NCBI GenBank assembly: GCA_028708105.1
Contig: JAQVZR010000011.1
Coordinates: 1-16,004, forward strand
DNA: 16,004 nucleotides
DNA from: Desulfoplanes sp.
GTDB taxonomy: Bacteria > Desulfobacterota > Desulfovibrionia > Desulfovibrionales > Desulfomicrobiaceae
Direction: 5' to 3'
How positions within the stretch are numbered: position 1 is the stretch's first letter; each line of letters begins with the position of its first letter. Shown piece by piece: positions 14,932 to 16,004 of this stretch. A program made the translations under genes and the position numbers. The notes under the pieces are model-generated. The model saw only the letters and a list, made by a program, of their open reading frames with translations. It did not search any database and had not been told where the DNA came from.

Positions 14932-15069
14932 AATCAATGCTTCAAACAGATTTTATTTCCCTGTTCCATTCTTTCCAACAAAAGCATCAACAAAGCTGTC
15001 AGCATCAAAGTTCAATATAAAATCCCTGAGATTCTTATACTAACGGATAAATACTGATTTTAAACGCAT
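14932..15069 (-). pseudogene. P-loop ATPase gene, 5' remnant
   Basis: On the minus strand, 9 nt after the stop of the detached hsdS half, a frame starts MRLKSVFIR, has a TAG stop at 15042-15040, and continues YKNLRDFILNFDADSFVDAF, then VGKNGTGK, a TAA at 14955-14953, then NLFEALI. This is the N-terminal pattern of RecF/OLD-like (SMC/ABC-type) AAA ATPases: a strand-forming start, then a Walker A G-K-N-G-T-G-K-S whose Ser codon has become a stop. Similarity ends at about 14932, where the insertion-sequence end fragment begins. The gene was probably next in the hsd operon. Its original role (possibly an accessory defence ATPase) is inference. It is clearly non-functional. Confidence 0.72.
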
Positions 15070-15078
15070 GAGATATTG

Positions 15079-15897
15079 CTACACCTGCACCATCACGGCG
15101 TTGAGTAAGTTGTTTTGCGTGCTGGTAGCTATGTCGATCTGCTGCTCTAGGTCGTCACAGAGGGACATATATTGATCGACTTTAGCGACAATACGGTGCT
15201 GTTCTGCGATGGGGGGAATCGGAATTATAAATTTTGCAATGTTCCCCATGCTCAAATTTGGGCGAGCGTTTTCAACCTGCATGCCATACATATAACCGAT
15301 ACAGACCGGGCTATTAAAAAAATGTAACAAATACTTATGGCAAGGTCCTTGAATTATACGAATTAGAATAACTGCCTGGTTTATATTGGCTATGTTTTTA
15401 ATGTCGTAGATGGCAGTCCTGCCAATGGATGCTCCGACAATATTCATCAGAATATCATTTTCTTTTAATATTGACCGTGGTTCAATATCATTAAATTTCC
15501 GATCAACATATTTTTTTTTATTCAATCGTAAATGATAGTTTCCAACATTTTCACTCGTTATAAATAGTATCCCTTCTTTTTCATCTACATAATCAACGCC
15601 TTGCCATTTTGGAGAAGACCCTTTTGTAATAATCTCTGTCAGAGATTGTAGCTTCACCCATTCCCATCCCACCGGCAAATCATACGGCACTTCGTCCGCC
15701 TTAATCTCAGGCAACGGCTTCTGCTTCTTGATTTTCCCGGCTTTCACCAACCGCTTTTTCTCTGCCTCTATCTCCTTCAACAACTCGCTGGCAGGCTGAT
15801 CATTCGGGTCTTGCTCAACCAGCTTGCCCATGACGGCCAGTTGCAGGATGGCCTTGCGAAGTTCGGAGACATTTTCTTTGGTTCCTCGCTGTTTCAC
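15079..15897 (-). pseudogene. hsdS: HsdS C-terminal half, detached and inverted
   Basis: The minus-strand frame carries the missing half of hsdS: KENVSELRKAILQLAVMGKL (native from 15879), the second conserved helix pair, TRD2 (about 15240-15650), the distal conserved region AEQHRIVAKVDQYMSLCDDL, and a normal end NNLLNAVMVQV. Joining codon 300 of the plus-strand half to the Asn codon here (15873-15871) restores a 564-residue frame with no base lost or gained. The first six codons of this open frame (GTG at 15897, encoding MKQRGT) come from the insertion-sequence end, and no Shine-Dalgarno precedes it, so independent translation is doubtful. Promoter supply from inside the insertion sequence is possible but unseen. 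Confidence 0.93.
15872..15879 (-). repeat. 8-bp target site duplication, copy 2 (inverted)
   Basis: The plus strand reads TTTTCTTT; on the minus strand it is AAAGAAAA, directly between the insertion-sequence end and the detached hsdS half. It matches copy 1 at 14801-14808. Confidence 0.85.
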
Positions 15898-16004
15898 GTG
15901 GGTAGACCGAAATTTAACCGTCCTCCAATGAGATAGATTATAGCGATGAGATTGCGGGAGGATCGATAGCCTCGCGCTTTAGATTTTGCCGACTGAACCA
16001 AGCT
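15880..16004 (-). mobile_element. ISL3-family insertion sequence, right end (continues beyond window)
   Basis: The terminal inverted repeat starts at 15880 (GGTTCCTCGCTGTTT, then TGGGTA at 15898-15903). The transposase 3' end lies immediately inside it, with its stop codon within the repeat. The element extends past the right edge. Its orientation relative to hsdS shows that the adjoining segment has been inverted relative to the left-end fragment at 14809. Confidence 0.85.
15894..16004 (-). CDS. ISL3-family transposase, C-terminal end (partial)
   Basis: The last 36 residues are visible, reading in from the right edge: SLVQSAKSKARGYRSS, then RNLIAIIYLIGGRLNFGLPT and TGA at 15896-15894. ARGYR-S--N----IY---G-L---LPT is the C-terminal signature of ISL3-type DDE transposases. 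The TGA falls inside the terminal inverted repeat, as is common in compact insertion sequences. The catalytic core lies outside the window, so activity cannot be judged. Confidence 0.85.
   Translation of the reverse strand, partial: SLVQSAKSKARGYRSSRNLIAIIYLIGGRLNFGLPT

Noticed and set aside
14801..15908. 15-bp arms around an 8-bp spacer as a loxP-like invertase site
   Set aside because: If the inverted segment is turned back, AAACAGCGAGGAACC-8 bp-GGTTCCTCGCTGTTT looks like a recombinase site, but the ISL3 transposase end directly inside the repeat and the 8-bp target duplication explain it better.

Overview
The window looks like a piece of a bacterial chromosome, most likely from a Desulfovibrionales-type sulfate reducer. 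This is inferred from the style of the proteins (S21, HU, KsgA, and a ModE-type regulator with only the DNA-binding domain) and from moderate GC; nothing in the window proves the taxon. The left half is ordinary core genome and the right half is a decayed accessory island.

Positions 1-4832 read on the minus strand: the 5' three quarters of mutS2 (cut by the left edge), rpsU with a TTG start, a small one-TM membrane protein behind an HU gene, the 16S rRNA dimethyltransferase rsmA/ksgA, and a DUF2062 membrane protein. Two good intrinsic terminators separate rpsU and the HU operon from what follows. A 755-bp stretch without a convincing gene (4833-5587) holds a hairpin, a 12-bp tandem duplication and an FNR/HcpR-like palindrome. 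The plus strand then carries a short ModE-type winged-helix regulator, a WbpP/TviC-type UDP-GlcNAc C4-epimerase, a strong bidirectional terminator, and a NagZ-like family 3 glycosidase lipoprotein.

A tRNA-Pro(GGG) at 8734-8810, with its own promoter and terminator, marks a change of character. Right after it come a broken tyrosine integrase 3' end, a palindromic dispersed-type repeat, a broken hicA toxin gene and a complex palindrome. This is the usual debris of a tRNA-integrated island. The cargo is a type I restriction-modification operon, hsdR-hsdM-hsdS (order and protein types like the EcoAI/EcoEI, type IB, group).

The most striking observation is at the 3' end of that operon. hsdS is cut after codon 300 by one end of an ISL3-family insertion sequence. 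The other half of hsdS lies about 1 kb downstream on the opposite strand, next to the other end of the same type of IS. Both hsdS halves carry the same 8-bp target duplication (AAAGAAAA) at the break and rejoin exactly in frame, giving a predicted 564-residue two-TRD HsdS. A remnant of a P-loop ATPase gene follows the detached hsdS half, 9 nt behind its stop codon. The simplest history is IS insertion into hsdS, then an inversion with one endpoint inside the IS and the other inside the ATPase gene. The present plus-strand hsdS encodes a one-TRD protein with a short IS-derived tail, and the two similar N-segments of the halves now face each other as an inverted repeat.
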